64,000 nt of DNA from contig JAJEKV010000011.1 in NCBI GenBank assembly GCA_021234155.1, positions 2,793,294-2,857,293 on the forward strand. The letters run 5' to 3'. Below, piece by piece: positions 1 to 11,780 of this stretch (position 1 is the first letter of the stretch; every line of letters starts with the position of its first letter). Both the position numbers and the translations under genes were made by a program. Origin of the DNA: Isoetes taiwanensis (Eukaryota; Streptophyta; Lycopodiopsida; Isoetales; Isoetaceae). The notes under the pieces were generated by a model. That model saw only the letters and a program-made list of their open reading frames with translations, had not been told where the DNA came from and searched no databases.

Positions 1-1620
1 CAAATCCAAGCCATCTGAGATATCCAAAGTGTAGCTTCCTTCCCTCTCCACTCCGGGATCGCTTATATACTGTGGATCATCGTCGTTTGAGCTGTAAAAA
101 TCAATGCTTAGAATTGTCTGATCTGCAGTTAATGGTTGGAAGATCTCAGAGAACGTAGAGGTTGGGGAATTAACTGTTACTGACTGCCTTTTTTTCGCCA
201 TCTGATAAAACCTAGTTCTGCAGATCTCTAATCCATTTACGTATTCCCGACTGTCTTCAGGGTCCTGTTTACGAAAAAGGCATAGAACATTTTATGCCAT
301 AAGTCCTCTTACTAACTCTGGAAAGAATAAATTCCGAGTGAAAACCTAGATGCACAGCGCCACTTACTACTGCAGCGCCTGGATTCGGAGGAATTATCAC
401 ATCTTTTGAGCCATTTTTAATAATACATTCAGCCATGTATTTATTGTCTGAAAATCCACCGACTAGAACTAGTGGGCAAACCATTTTCATGTCCTTGAAT
501 TGCTGTTCAATAAGTCCAATGACCTTGTCAATTTCAGGGCCAAATATTGAACACAGGTCAGCCTTCTCGAACACCAATAAAGTATAATCCTTTCCCTTTA
601 GCCCTTGCTTCTCATCATATTCTTTCCACGCCGTGCTTAAGGCACCCGGAATCGACCATGGAAGATATGATGACCCGGTAAAACCACATTTCCGATTAAG
701 CCACCAGCTCTGCAACTCTAAGGCAATAGTAGGATTCTTTTGACTAAAACTGTTGAAGCATTCAATTTTTTGGCACACAAATTTCTTGAAGTGTTCATCC
801 ACAAACGTTCCACCACCCATAGTTCCACTACTCATATTTATTTCTCGAACTTGTAGCAAGCTATCATCTGATTTTTCATGTGATGCAAGGTCAATAGTTC
901 CACCACCAATATCAACAACTAAGAACTTTTCGCCTGCCTTCGAGTAATGCAATTTCTTCTGGGAATAAATAGAAGCTGCTTCAGGTTCTAACACTATGGC
1001 CAGAGGATGTGGGCTGGCGCAAGGATCGGTACAATTTGCCCTTTAACCATTCCAGCCTTTTTCTGCACACACTTCCATTTTCTGCTTTATTTGCTCACTC
1101 CATATTGCAGGCACTGTTAGACACCATTTTACATGAGACCTTTGAAAACGGTTGCCATACTTTTTTCTGACATGGCCGATGGCAACCCGATATGGCTCTC
1201 AAATAGTCTGTTATCAGCCTCTCAACCGTGATACCTGAAGGCAATTCCTTAGGATCTTCTGAAATTAAAAAGAGCTTGAACTTGGTGATGTAGTATGACA
1301 CGTTATTATTAGCATCTGTAACTGAAGCAATATCTCCAATGCTTTCCTTTTGCTGTTCTTTTGTATTTTGCAGCTTCTTTGAGGTACTCAGCATATGCAG
1401 ACCATCCCCATTCCCTTAATTTCAAGGAGCCATCCGGTCCAGTTGGGGCATAGTACAAACTGGTCTGGGTTTTGCAATAAAACTTGCCAGAAGCAACTTC
1501 TTGGTGTGGCCATGTTTCACAGAGGAAGATCTCGTCTGGCTCCTCTCTATGTGCATATGCAAATCCAGAGTATGTGGTGCCAAAATCCACAGCAATTACA
1601 ACATGATATTTCTCAGACAT
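1..1620 (-). pseudogene. HSPA12-like Hsp70 family pseudogene (5' end at 1620, runs off left edge)
   Basis: Hsp70-type ATPase of the HSPA12 branch; the family binds ATP through an actin-like fold, usually in the cytosol. From the ATG at 1620 the protein opens with the phosphate-1 motif VDFGTTYSG. Later blocks are recognisable in order: the YYITKFKLF and LITDYLRAIS region (about 1180-1290), the WCLTVPAIWS block (about 1105), EPEAASIY followed by phosphate-2 VVDIGGGTIDL (about 905-990), and the adenosine-type VLVGGFSDN (about 465). The C-terminal beta domain (LTADQTILSIDFYS, DPGVEREGSY) continues to the left edge. These blocks lie in different frames, with shifts near 1348, 1178, 1060, 1025 and in an A-run at 274-278, so the copy is not translatable as it stands. 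No introns are needed. Family assignment is firm; pseudogene status assumes the base calls are right. Confidence 0.85.
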
Positions 1621-1714
1621 GGCAGCAGCAAAGAAGAAGGAAGAAGAGGAAATGGGATGATCGGACGCTCTCTCAACAAAGTATGCAACCAAAGAGCAAT
1701 ACAAGTTTCAGATA

Positions 1715-2361
1715 TTAGACACAAAACATTCTTCTTCAATCTGGACCTACAGAGACTGGTTCTTGGTTCTTGGTCATTCAAGGGAAAGGACCCTCTTTAC
1801 ATTAACATGTGACCGGACCCTTCAAGGCTGGCCCTAGTTAGGTTTACGAAAAAAAAGCAATTTTGCTCAATCTGGACCTACATAGCATTCTTCTTTAATT
1901 CGGACCTACAAAGACTCGCTCTTGGTATTGACAGCGTTGACATTAAAGTTATCTGGACCTACATAGCATTCTTCTATAATCTGGACCTACAAAGACTCGT
2001 TCTTGGTCATGGGGCAAGGAACCCGTTGACATTATCATGTGACCCTTAAAAGGCTGTAGGTATAACCTAAAAGGACCCTTAAAAGGCTGTAGGTATAACC
2101 TAAAGAAAAGAATTCTTGTTCAATCTGGACCTACATAAGTTAACATTCTTGTTCAATTTGGATCTAGTTCTTTAAAGGTTGGCCGTTGCTAGGTATCGAC
2201 AGGAAAGCATTCTTCTTCACATGGGCTCGTTCATAAAGGCTGGCCCTAAGTTAGCTAAAAGCGTCCTTTATGAATCTGGACTTGGTCCAGAGCATGATAT
2301 GCATAACCTGTAGGAGGTAAATGGCTTATACTGCTTCCTTATCAGATCAGTTAAAAGCAGA
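1715..2361 (+). repeat. Duplicated upstream segment, copy 1 (paralogous to 26515-27317)
   Basis: Phrases such as 'ctggacctacatagcattc' and 'aaaggctggccctagttagg' recur several times here and again in 26515-27317, so the whole block was duplicated together with the GIL1-like gene that follows it. It may contain the promoter of that gene, but I see no convincing TATA box. The part at about 2120-2300 is in inverse orientation relative to 27140-27300. No coding potential is seen. Confidence 0.75.
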
Positions 2362-2560
2362 ATGGATCTAAACGTTGCAGTTGCCAGAACCTCAACTGCA
2401 ACAACTTAAGCTTCTCAATCTAGTCTGACAAGAAAGATGTCCTCTTTCAAAAGAGTCATCTGCAACAATGTCCTTGATGGGCAGAGTACTCCAAGAGGTT
2501 CTAATGAGTGCAGAAACATTTGCCTTCCAATGTGTTCAGAGCAATGAGGGGGTCCCTCTG
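2362..2560 (+). pseudogene. 5' half of a GIL1/IRKI-like (DUF641) gene, copy 1
   Basis: The sequence from ATG 2362 parallels codons 1-62 of the intact ORF at 27318 (same MDLNVAV start and the later VSAET-AFQCVQ stretch) but carries an in-frame TAA after about 16 codons and several indels. Homology stops near 2553, just before the cysteine-repeat region of the intact copy. The matching 3' half lies at 14320-14824 in the same orientation, which suggests one gene split by a large insertion. Confidence 0.7.
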
Positions 2561-3301
2561 ATTCTCACACAAGGCCCCCAAAAATGAACTACCATATAAA
2601 AACATTAACAGACTATCTAGAAACCATGATAGATGTGGTTTTTTATACGAGAATTTATTTGATAGAAGAAAATCACATCCTATAGTGGTCTGTCAAAACT
2701 TATAATGGCTTAGAACATGGTTAATAATGCTAGTTCTAATGTTGCAGTGGTTTGCTAAAACTGGCCATAGTTAATGAGATGGTTTTATTACAAGACTTAT
2801 GTACCATAGTGGTTTATAGAAACTATTGCCAGCTTATAAAAAATAGTAATGGTTTGTTATAGTCCCTAGATGAATAATGGCAAAAACTAAGTTTACTATG
2901 TTCAAGAACCATGAATAAAAACAATATCTTTTTTTCTTTGATCATTCAAAAGTCCATATTCTTTGACATATAACATCCATACATTGTCAACAAAATTTGC
3001 ACCTGATCCAATACTTTAGAATAGAAAGCACATTACCTGCCACCAGGAAGCAAATTCAGTGGATCGGCCTTAGGTATAAGGTCTTCTAGAGAGTTCACAA
3101 GTTCAAAAACCTTGTGTCCTTTCTCATACTGCTGCTCTTAAGCACTTAAACTGCTCTAAAATCTAAGTTATTGCTTTTGAACCATGCTATTTAATAACTA
3201 ATTCCCATTTTTGCACCCTGCAGTTTGTACCCAGAGGGTGTAGCTAATGTAAGCCTATATGGCATGTGCATGCACGGAGTTAAAGAAAACGAGCCTTATA
3301 T

Positions 3302-3304
<3 letters not shown>
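2561..3304. other. AT-rich non-coding stretch
   Basis: No gene is seen. The text is rich in short 'tggttt / aaacta' words, as is 13080-14240, so both may derive from the same inserted repeat. It ends at a poly-A run. Confidence 0.4.

Positions 3305-3343
<39 letters not shown>
3305..3343. repeat. Poly-A tract, 39 bp
   Basis: Thirty-nine uninterrupted A residues. This could be the tail of a retroposon lying to its left, but no LINE or SINE body is recognisable next to it. Confidence 0.9.
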
Positions 3344-3349
<6 letters not shown>

Positions 3350-5184
3350 ATAGGATTCTTTTTGAAACTCTAGACACACCCTCTACCATATACATACACT
3401 TTTTTCTATAAATTCCTCTAAATCCCCTACCATATTTGTACAATTAATTATCTAAATTCAACTAGATCCTTACCATATTTTTATATTCAGTTTCACAAAT
3501 TCGGTTAAATCATCTGCAAGTGCCCCTCGATCAAGTTGTGTATGTAGTTGACTATTTGAGTGGCCAATATGAGTGTTAAGTAGGCATGGTGTGGTGAAAA
3601 CTTGGGGACAACTAGCAGTAGAGGCTTGAAGCAAAGGGTAGAATGGGGTAGAATGGGTTTGGGAAGGGATCTGAAAGTTGCTTGCACATAATAATTCCTG
3701 CTCTAATGATATCATGTTCACAGATCCTAGTTTCAATGATTCTTTTCTTAATGAAGACTCGTACTATTTGTTTGCATGACACAAACAATGGATTTATAGT
3801 TCAAATCCACAAAAGCGTAATGCTAAAAATGGATTGTTAGGGCTAATTTCTTGTGTTTGGAGATATTTAGGTTGTGTTTACCATTGATTTGTTAGGGAGA
3901 ACTATTATTTACTTTGGGTCTTATGGAATCCATAAGATATTAGTTTTGATCGTCTTTATTAAGGTGACAACTTTAGGAGGAATAGAATAGAATAGAATAG
4001 AATAGTTTTTTTAACGTCCACGGAGACCAATAGGTCATGGGACCCATACAATGGGCTAGTACAATCATTACTACTAGGATTAAAAAACCCCTGCCTCGAA
4101 AGGTTTTCAAGGGAAACAACTAAGTCAAAATGATTTTTATTAGTTTGCATAGAACATTTATCAAGTACTAAACATGAACTCTTTTGCAACATGGATGCAA
4201 TAATAATTGGGATTGAACTTCATAATTGGATCACATAGCTTCAATGATGCACATGTTTGGATAAATTGAGTAAGGTGCAGCCTCATTTATATCTCCATAC
4301 AATTTGGTTAAGTGCTTTCCATGCCTTGGCATTTGTCATATCAAAGAGAAAGCAAATGCAGTCCAATTCTTTCACATAATAAACTATGTCTAATTGTCGT
4401 CTGCTTTAGAGTGTGGCTGGAAATGTTGATTGTAGGGATCCTTTAGCATCTAATTTCTATTGAAATCCAATCTGTATGAAATACATGCAAGCCATGTAGA
4501 ACAATAGTCTGCCATGTAGCGCATAGGAGCAATTTTGCAATTAAATGAGAAAAGGGGCAATAATATTGCAAAAACTATATTCCACAAGGAAAAAATGTCC
4601 AGCCTTGTTTTACTTCAAAAGCTCAAGTAATAACTTCACAAATGTTATGACTATCAAAAGAACTTAATCCATGGGGCACATCAATTGGATGTTCCAGTAA
4701 ATAACCATGTCCAGACCATTGTATGTACAACGTATGCGCGTACTACGATGCATTTCGTTTCAATCACCTACTTAAATGTGCCCATGATTACCTTCATATC
4801 AGGAAGTACTTATTGCCCTACATGTCATTGGCTAAAAAGCTACTTTTAAGTAGCCCTCCATAACCTACTAACGCCCTCGAAAATAGTGTATTAGCTCTCT
4901 GATAAGCCTTATATTGAGAATGCAAATTACGTGTGTCTGCCAACCAAACTTCTTGCTGGAAAACAATATAATGGAAAAGAGGCCATAATACATTGCTAAT
5001 ACTGGTCGACAGTTTCTTCATCTAGAAATACCGGTATGAGTCCTGCATTAAAGAGTGTAAGATAAATAATCACTAAACAAGATATTGAACTCCATTTGCT
5101 ATGATCTTCTAGTGTCTTAGCTAATTGGTAAAACAAGGAAGTCTAATTCCCTATAATAATTTCAAGGAATAACACCAAAGAAAA
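3344..5184. other. Intergenic stretch containing one SINE-like insertion
   Basis: No supported gene. All open frames are short and lack family resemblance. The only structured piece is the retroposon-like insertion at 3980-4116. Confidence 0.5.
3980..4116 (-). mobile_element. Short retroposon (SINE- or RTE-tail-like) with (TATTC)n tail
   Basis: A body of about 110 bp followed on the minus strand by GTTAAAAAAAC and a (TATTC)n tail. By eye the body is identical to 36086-36221 on the plus strand, tail included. Microsatellite-type 3' tails and short identical bodies are typical of non-LTR retrotransposition. No RNA polymerase III boxes are evident, so it may be a 5'-truncated LINE tail rather than a SINE. 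Confidence 0.65.
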
Positions 5185-6462
5185 CTAGTAATGATGCCCA
5201 GCGTTGCTGGGCATAATTTGGGGACCTGTTTGGATGAAAACCTGTTCAGCTCAGACTCTTTTTCATTAATCTAATATAATAGAAACCAAGCCCAGCATTG
5301 CTGAGCTTTAAGAGGTTTTTCTGCATTCGACACCCTTCCTCTTCCCTTTGCCTTTGCTTTATCTCGTATTTTTCCTTTTCCCCGTTTCTCTACACACTTT
5401 CATTTTTCCTTTTCCCTTTTTTCTCATTTTTCCTACACATCTTCCTTTTCCCTTCTCTTTTTTTTTCCTTTTTTTTAACCCACTTCTCCCTTCTCTTCCC
5501 TTCCTTTTCTCTTTCCCTTTTTCCCTTTCTTTTTTTCTAACGGACCTTTTCTCTTCCCTTTTTATCCTTTCCCCGCCCTTCCCATTTTTCCCTTTCCCTT
5601 TCCCTTTCCCTTTCCCTTTCCCTTTTCTCATGCCCTTTTTTCGTTCTCTTTTCTCCACCTTTTTATGTGCCCCTTTTCTTGCTTTCCCCATCCTCTTCCT
5701 CTTTATCCCTTGCCCATTTCTGCTTCTCTTTTCCCATTTCCCTCTTCCATTTTCCTCGTGCCCATTTTCCCTTCCCTTTTCCCCTTTCTGCCTTCCTTTT
5801 TCTTATTTCTTTCCCTTCCCTTTTCATTCTTTCGCCACTCTTTCGCTTTTCTCCATGCCCTTTTTCCCTTTCCTTTTCCCTTTTCTCGGTGCCCCTTTTC
5901 CCTTTCTTTTCCCTCTCTCTTTTCTTTTTGCATGTCATTTTTCCCTTCCCTTTTCTTCTTTCCACACCCTTTCCCTTTTTCTCCTTTTTCCCATGCTCGT
6001 TTTCCCTTTCCATTTTCCATGCTCTTTCTTTTTTCTTTGTTTTCCCATTCTTCACCCTTTTCCCCACTCTTTCCCTTTTCCCTACGACATTTCCCCTTCT
6101 CTTTTCCCCTTTACCTCTTCCCCATTTTCTCGTGCCCTTTTCTCAGGTTCCCTTCCCCCTTCCATTTTGATTTTTTCTTTCCCTTTCCCTTTTCCCATAT
6201 ATTTTTCTCTTCTCTTATCTTCACCGTTTTCCCTTTCTCACTTTCCCTTTTCCCCCTGCCTTTTTGCCCCTTCACGTTCTCTCTTTCCTCCTCATTTTTC
6301 CTTTTCCCCTCCTTTTCCTTTACCTTTTCCCCATAAGAGATCAAAACATGACCAATCGTGGTGGTAAGAAGTTGTGTGAGAAATCTCGGCCTTTGGATGC
6401 ACCTAGATGATCTCGGCCATTCAAATTAGGGCTTGATCCAATCCAAGACTTATAATATAAGA
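5185..6462 (-). mobile_element. Non-autonomous Helitron H1 with polypyrimidine filling
   Basis: Read on the minus strand, the element starts with TCTTATATTATAA (TC at 6462-6461) directly after a host A (6463). It ends with a 7-bp-stem hairpin, GCCCAGC/GCTGGGC (5196-5202 and 5206-5212), seven bases and then CTAG (5185-5188), followed by a host T. These are the hallmarks of Helitrons: 5' TC, 3' hairpin plus CTRR, A|T insertion, no target duplication. A second, degraded hairpin end (5290-5296 with 5300-5306) preceded by ATAG lies 94 bp inside, so two 3' termini may be stacked. No Rep/helicase gene is present; most of the body is a pyrimidine tract. Confidence 0.82.
5345..6332. repeat. Polypyrimidine tract (TTTTCCC-like), about 1 kb
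   Basis: Nearly pure C/T on the plus strand, built from irregular TTTTCCC/CCCTTT words with occasional ATG or GTGCCC interruptions. Long open frames across it (one of 339 codons, encoding F/P/S/L only) are compositional artefacts. Such purine-pyrimidine tracts can form H-DNA. It sits inside Helitron H1, and a sibling tract sits inside H2. Confidence 0.9.
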
Positions 6463-7402
6463 TGATGTAATAAGATATAACAAAAGAAATGACGTGATAA
6501 GGAATAAGATGGGCCATTCTTGCCTTCTTCTACAGAGCTTTTGAAAGGGACTACTGACCTTTCTCATCTTCAACTTTTATCCAGTCCATTTTGTCACGAA
6601 TTGCTTAACACTTGCAGAAACACAAAGACACTTGCTAAGATAAGGAAAGGAATATCAAGCCATATAAAAGTTGATTCTCCACAGGTTGAGAAGCGTACAA
6701 AAAGACATGAACTGCTTACCAGGCAAGCACTCACGAGGCCTTCTGAACTCAGTCCTAGAGCCCATGATCTAGTAGAGGTCAAGTTAAAGGTTCAGAGGAG
6801 TCTCCAATTTCTACAAATATAATATTCTAGTGATAATGACCTAAGAACATAGAAGAAATTTTGCAATTAATCTCCAATTAAACAAAATTGTATAATTCCA
6901 TTACCATAATGTGTGAGACCAGAATATCGCCAAGCTCAAAATTTCCTTCCAAAGTGGTGCAAGGCGCAAAATACTGTCTGCAGTAAGGCAACATTGACTT
7001 ATGTAAATCATTTTATGTATTCCCATAGAGATAAACCTAAGAGTCCACTAATATATTTAACAAAGATGCATTTTTTAAAAACCTCTCCACGTTACCAGAT
7101 TCTCTTTAAATACAAGATACTCTTATGAAGCACATATATGATATTCTGTGGAAAATAGCAATTCCAAATTATCTAACAAAACGATTATTACAACAATAAT
7201 TAACTTTTTCTAGCATATAATGTCAACAAAATTATCTTCAAGCTAATACATTTGTACTCTATTATCATCTAAAAATTAAAAATATGACAACCTGAATGAT
7301 ACAGTTTCTGTAAGCAAAAAAATATATTGCCTGGTGTGCTACCAGATGATAAAGGTACAAGCATCATAAAGAAAAACATTTACTACACTACCTTACCTTA
7401 CC
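6463..7402. other. Spacer with one short orphan ORF
   Basis: Mostly AT-rich. A 100-codon plus-strand ORF at 6520-6822 encodes a basic, low-hydrophobicity peptide (middle part KRTKRHELLTRQAL) that I do not recognise. It has no clear start context and may be a fragment of a longer gene. The rest shows no gene. Confidence 0.3.
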
Positions 7403-7420
7403 TTACTTGGCATGCCATGT

Positions 7421-7925
7421 CACCACTTGGAGTGCCTAGGTGGCATGTTGGAGCCCACATGGCATGTTGGAGCCCGCGTGGCATGTTTGAGCCACCTTGG
7501 CATGTTTGTGCCACCTTGGCATGTTTGAGCCAAGGTGGCATGTTGGAGCCTAGGTGGCATGTTTGAGCCATGTTGGCATGTTGGAGCCTAGGTGGCATGT
7601 TGTGAGCCACCTTGGCATGTACTTGAACCTAGATGGCATGTTGGATCCTAGGTGGCATGTTTGAGCCACCTTCCCATGTTTGAGCCACCTTGGCAAGTTG
7701 GAGCTTAGGTGGCATGTTTGAGCCACCTTGGCTTGTTGGAGCCTAGGTGGCATGTTGGAGCACATGTGGCATGTTTGAGCCACCTTCACATGTTTGAGCC
7801 TAGGTGGCATGTTAGAGCCCGCGTGGCATGTTAGAGCCGGTGTGGCATGTTGGAGCCACCTTGGCATGTTGGAGTCACCTTGGTGGCATGTTTGAGCCTA
7901 GATGGCATGTTTGAGCCAAGTGGAC
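7421..7925. repeat. 19-bp minisatellite array 1 (about 26 copies)
   Basis: Units of 19 bp, GGCATGTTGGAGCCTAGGT and variants ending in ACCTT or CACGT. The lead-in sequence (from about 7403, 'ttggcatgccatgtcacca') is the same as at the start of the larger array at 45390, so both arrays descend from the same transposable-element end. Because 19 is not a multiple of three, the minus strand stays open in several frames and encodes a 19-residue period (for example MPPRLQHAKVAQTCHLGSN). I treat these ORFs as by-products. Confidence 0.9.
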
Positions 7926-8639
7926 AGAAAATTTGTCTATTGCACATCCCTATGGCGGAGAAAGTTATGCACACCCAAATGATGATATCTTGAGTGTTTT
8001 TCAACATTTCTGACTGATATTTGAAATGACTATCATTGGTGCAGAGTGGTAATGCAGAGTGGAATAGTGCCACACGAGATATATGAGTCTAGTCCCCAAA
8101 ATGTAGAGCTTTGTCAAGGGTGAAAGTTAAAAAATAGGCATGACTAGTAAAGGTGTGCCCCACGTTGGGCCTTTGATTGAGGACTCCTTGCTCAATGCGG
8201 CTATGGTCTCAGTTTATGAGTTGGGCGTTAGTACAAAAAGGACTAAATGGTAGAAATTTATCACTTTAGCATTACCACATCATACCAATATCTAAAAGCA
8301 TATGGGCTAATCTTTTTTTCTCTCTATTTTCTACATTCATTCTTTCTATATATGACCTTCAATGACATTTGAATTTGACTTAGTTGTAGATGTAATAAGT
8401 TGCAAGTTTGAAACCCTTCTTTTTAAGTTTTTGGAGTTTTCACTTTTAAAACCATAGTCCATAAGCTCCTTTTCATACTTTAGCATGTTTCAATTGCTTC
8501 ATAATAGATAGATAGATAGATAGAAATGCATAAGCGAATCTCATGCAAATGAAAAACATACACCTGCAAGCCAAGAACAAAACTAAATCCAGTAAGGTGT
8601 TGCATAGTAAGGTGTTGGTCTCCAAGTTTGTTTGGAGCA
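7926..8639. other. Non-coding spacer
   Basis: No gene is seen. There is a short (GATA)n run near 8507-8524 and otherwise AT-rich unique sequence up to the LINE fragment. Confidence 0.5.
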
Positions 8640-9903
8640 TTCTGCAAGATGGAGCATCTTCTCCTGGTGCGGCGCTGTTGTTGTAGTCTCTTCGCCATTG
8701 TGTGGCATTTGGGAAGCCGTCTGTGCATGTGGAGTTGCCCTGGGCACTGTTGTATGGTCTCCGGCCTTTCCCACATGCATCCCCTTTTCTCACAGGAGTG
8801 TTGCGGGCTTGGGATCATGTGCGTGTGCTCTTCCAGCTAGATTATGCCTCAGTTTATCACCACTATTCTCCTTTCTTGTGGGTTCCTCTACCCCCTGCGC
8901 ACTTGCCCTTGGCTGCCACTGTGCATGCTCGGACGCAGGCCCGTTGGAGGCGAAGGTCTGTACTCACCTTGAGGATTGGTATTGGGGTGGTCGGCTAGCC
9001 GTGGAAGTTCTTTCGAGCTCGCTTTCGCCTGAGGGGCAGTGACCGGGCTATCTGGGAGCACGTGGCGGGGAGTATTCCGCTACACATACCTATAGTCCCT
9101 CAAGATGATGTGGTGGTGCAGGTTTGGAAGGTTCATCCGGATGTTGTGTCTTCTTGCTTTGTGCGGTCTTCTTACCGGGTGCTGGCTATTCATGACACAC
9201 CGCCCCTGCCGGGCAAGTGGTCTTGAAAACTTCGGGTTCTCGATGGCGCTTCGGTTTGGGCGTGGACATGGAGCTCACTTCCCCACCCCGAAGGTTAGGG
9301 TGCTTATGTGGAAGGTGGTGCACCGCTGTATCAGGGTGAATGCCCTTGTGAGTCGGTTTAGGCCGGGTGTGAGCCCTCGGCCTTCATCGTGAGACTGTGG
9401 AGCATTGTCTAGTTTTATGCCCTCACTTGCAGGCTGCCTGGGATTGGGTTAGGGCTCTGTTTCAGGTGAGATTGACTAGCCGCCAGATTCTTTGCTTCAT
9501 GTTTATCCTGGTGCTTGGCCGCACTTGCAGCAGCAAGCCTTGCATCTGTGCGTGGCTTGGTTGGTGTGGCTGATTTGGAAGCGGCGGCGGTTGTGGATCT
9601 TCGGGGGGGATTCAGCGGACTGCGCCCTCTCGATTCCTCGACTTCAGGTACAAGCTATTTCAAAGCTTTACGGTGTTCCCGGGGAGTAGTAGAGCGGTTT
9701 GCCATTTGGCGGGACTTCTTGGGTGTTGTAGATGGTGATGGTCGGTTTATGCAATGATGGAGAGTTGCAGTTTTTCTGTGAGTTTATTGTGGAGTGTCGA
9801 GGTATTGCTGTCTCTTTGGGGCAGTTCTCCTTCCTCCTCACTTGCTTTGTAACATTACCATTCTTTTAATATAATGATGACACAGTTCTTCAAAAAAAAA
9901 AAA
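8640..9903 (+). mobile_element. 5'-truncated LINE: ORF2 C-terminus with RT zinc-binding region and poly-A tail
   Basis: GC-rich insert with the C-terminal part of a LINE reverse-transcriptase ORF in several broken frames. Recognisable parts are 'IWEHVAGSIP' (about 9050), the core RVLMWKVVHRCIRVNALV (about 9297), a 'TVEHCLVLCPHLQAAWDWV' block (about 9395) and VWLIWKRRRLWIF (about 9568). The same order occurs in 29460-30008 on the minus strand. The middle blocks match the zf-RVT type domain (H-x3-C-x-R-V-N, C-H) of plant LINEs. The element ends with an A-run at 9892-9903. It is a dead, 5'-truncated copy. Confidence 0.8.
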
Positions 9904-10482
9904 GGAACAAAACTTTGACTCAAACAAAGTGCTTAAGTAGGCACGTATCCATACAACATCTCTTGTTTCTATGGCATTACCCCAGACAACTAAACCCATA
10001 AAACTGCACATACGACACAACCCATAAAATTGCAATGTTTCGCAAAGTACTTGCATCACATTTATATTCTAAAGCTTAGCTAAGATACAGTATACATAAC
10101 CTAGATAGTGGGCAAAAAAAAAGGCATGGCAGACTCATTTCAAAGGAATTAGCTTTATACCATGCTATTAGCTCTACGGAAAAGAAGCTCAATTGTTCAA
10201 ATCCATTTCTACAAAATTGAATTTATATCGAAATGGGTACCAAGTAACAATGTCAAAAATTGGGAAAAAATGCCATTTGCATGAGTTAGCTAACGGACAA
10301 AAAGTTTTTGTGTAAGTTGAAACTTTCATGAGCTTGTGAATTAACTGGTCCATTGGCAAAATTTCTCTAAGATAAAAGTAGAGCACTCCATGGGCTAGAG
10401 TGGAAACAAGCTTGACCTTATTGAGACAAACATGACATGTGCCCCAACATATACACTTAGTACTAAATAAGTGGTTTGCACA
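9904..10482. other. AT-rich spacer
   Basis: No gene, RNA or repeat could be supported. Confidence 0.5.
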
Positions 10483-10664
10483 ATTGACTGTTACTTAGTG
10501 CAGCAAAAAAGAGGTGTAATAGTATCACATTCAACGGCCATTGACTGTTACTTAGTGCAGCAAAAAAGAGGTGTAATAGTATCACATTCAACGGCCAAGA
10601 TAAACGGCTGAGATCGTGATCCAAGTCCTGTGATAAGCGGCTGAGATCGTGATCCAAGTCCTGT
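10483..10664. repeat. Two adjacent tandem duplications (57 bp x2, then 33 bp x2)
   Basis: A perfect 57-bp unit starting ATTGACTGTTACTTAGTG occupies 10483-10539 and 10540-10596. It is followed by a 33-bp period, CGGCTGAGATCGTGATCCA, at 10605 and 10638. The 'cggctgagatcgtgatcc' phrase resembles the 'ggccgagatc' words found near Helitron 5' ends in this window. Confidence 0.9.
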
Positions 10665-11780
10665 AATGTTATTGGTCAGAGATTAACGACCCAGATTTTC
10701 GAGCCATTTCTGCCCTGCTGTTTGTGCAGCGACCGACTTGCCGCCTCTATCTCCCGCCACTGTCATCTGATGAGGTTCAAACCTCCGCGGCATTTGCTCA
10801 AGAACCGGCCCAAGCATCGGCTATGGCTCCCGTGTCCTTGCCAGCCCTTTCCAGCCTTCTTCACCATCTCGGATGGTTTTGTTCGCTTCTTTGGTTTGAA
10901 TCCCCATCTTACGCCTTACGGTTTCAATCCCGACCAACCATGTCTAAGCCGCGAGAAAGGCGTGTCGTCTTCATCGGATTTTTAAGAAAAAATAAAGAAG
11001 CTATGGCGATTGAAAGCAAGCTATGGCGAACTATGCTTCTGTAACAGACGAAGAAGGTGCACTGATTAGTGGGCAGGTATCCAAATTTGTGCTTTTTTAA
11101 TGCTCCTTTTTAAGTTTATCATGTCTGTTTGTGGATTATGGCAGATTGGAGCTTCGATTCTTGTTCTTTTCTCAATAATCTCTGTCTTGCTGTGGTCTGT
11201 TGGTTTAGCCCATATTTCATTCTTGATGTAGATATCAGGTCGAAAGAAATAAAAAGCCCTGTTCCTTGCCATCGGAGACTGGGGCAAATTCGGCCTGCAT
11301 ACTGCCTGGCACTCTGGCAATTCTATGCTCAAATCATTCTATCCCTTTTTTCCCTTTTGGCTTTGATGCGTTTGGTTCAAGGATCTGCCCCCTTTTCGAT
11401 CTCCTTGTTTTATGCACCTTCTTGAATCGGCCATCAACATTATACCTTCAGAACAGCTCTATTGCTGAAGAATTGGCATGGAGAATTTGTTGTACGCAGA
11501 TGAGGAAGTGATTCAAGCTTTGCAATTTTGTTTAGCAATGTCTACAGTGCTCTTTGCAAAAGCCATGGCATTCAGGTGCTTCACGACAATAAGGATGGAT
11601 CATTCGATTATCCATGCCTTCAATGTCTTATCCTGATGTATGGCTAGCCCTTTTGAAAGGAAGCTTTTCAGAACTATGAGGGTGTGATGGTGTGCATGTA
11701 TTGCCTTTGATCTCAGCTGTAACACCTCAAGCTTGATGTGTTTAAACTCAACTGCGCTCTGATACGCTGTGTGCGTATTA
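10665..11780 (+). other. GC-shifted segment, possible captured gene 5' region
   Basis: Composition rises above the surroundings between about 10690 and 11480. There is an exon-like piece from ATG 11024 (MANYASVTDEEGALISGQ) followed by a GTATCC splice-donor-like site at 11078, and a 106-codon ORF at 10724-11044 that I do not recognise. This could be a captured first exon plus 5' leader, but no homologous family came to mind. Confidence 0.3.

Noticed and set aside
1395-1812. Plus-strand ORFs of 103-107 codons
   Set aside because: Antisense shadows of the Hsp70 pseudogene and its upstream repeat.
5348-6367. 339-codon plus-strand ORF and antisense lysine/glutamate ORFs
   Set aside because: Products of the polypyrimidine tract; composition is only F/P/S/L or K/E/R/G and frames are open on both strands by chance.
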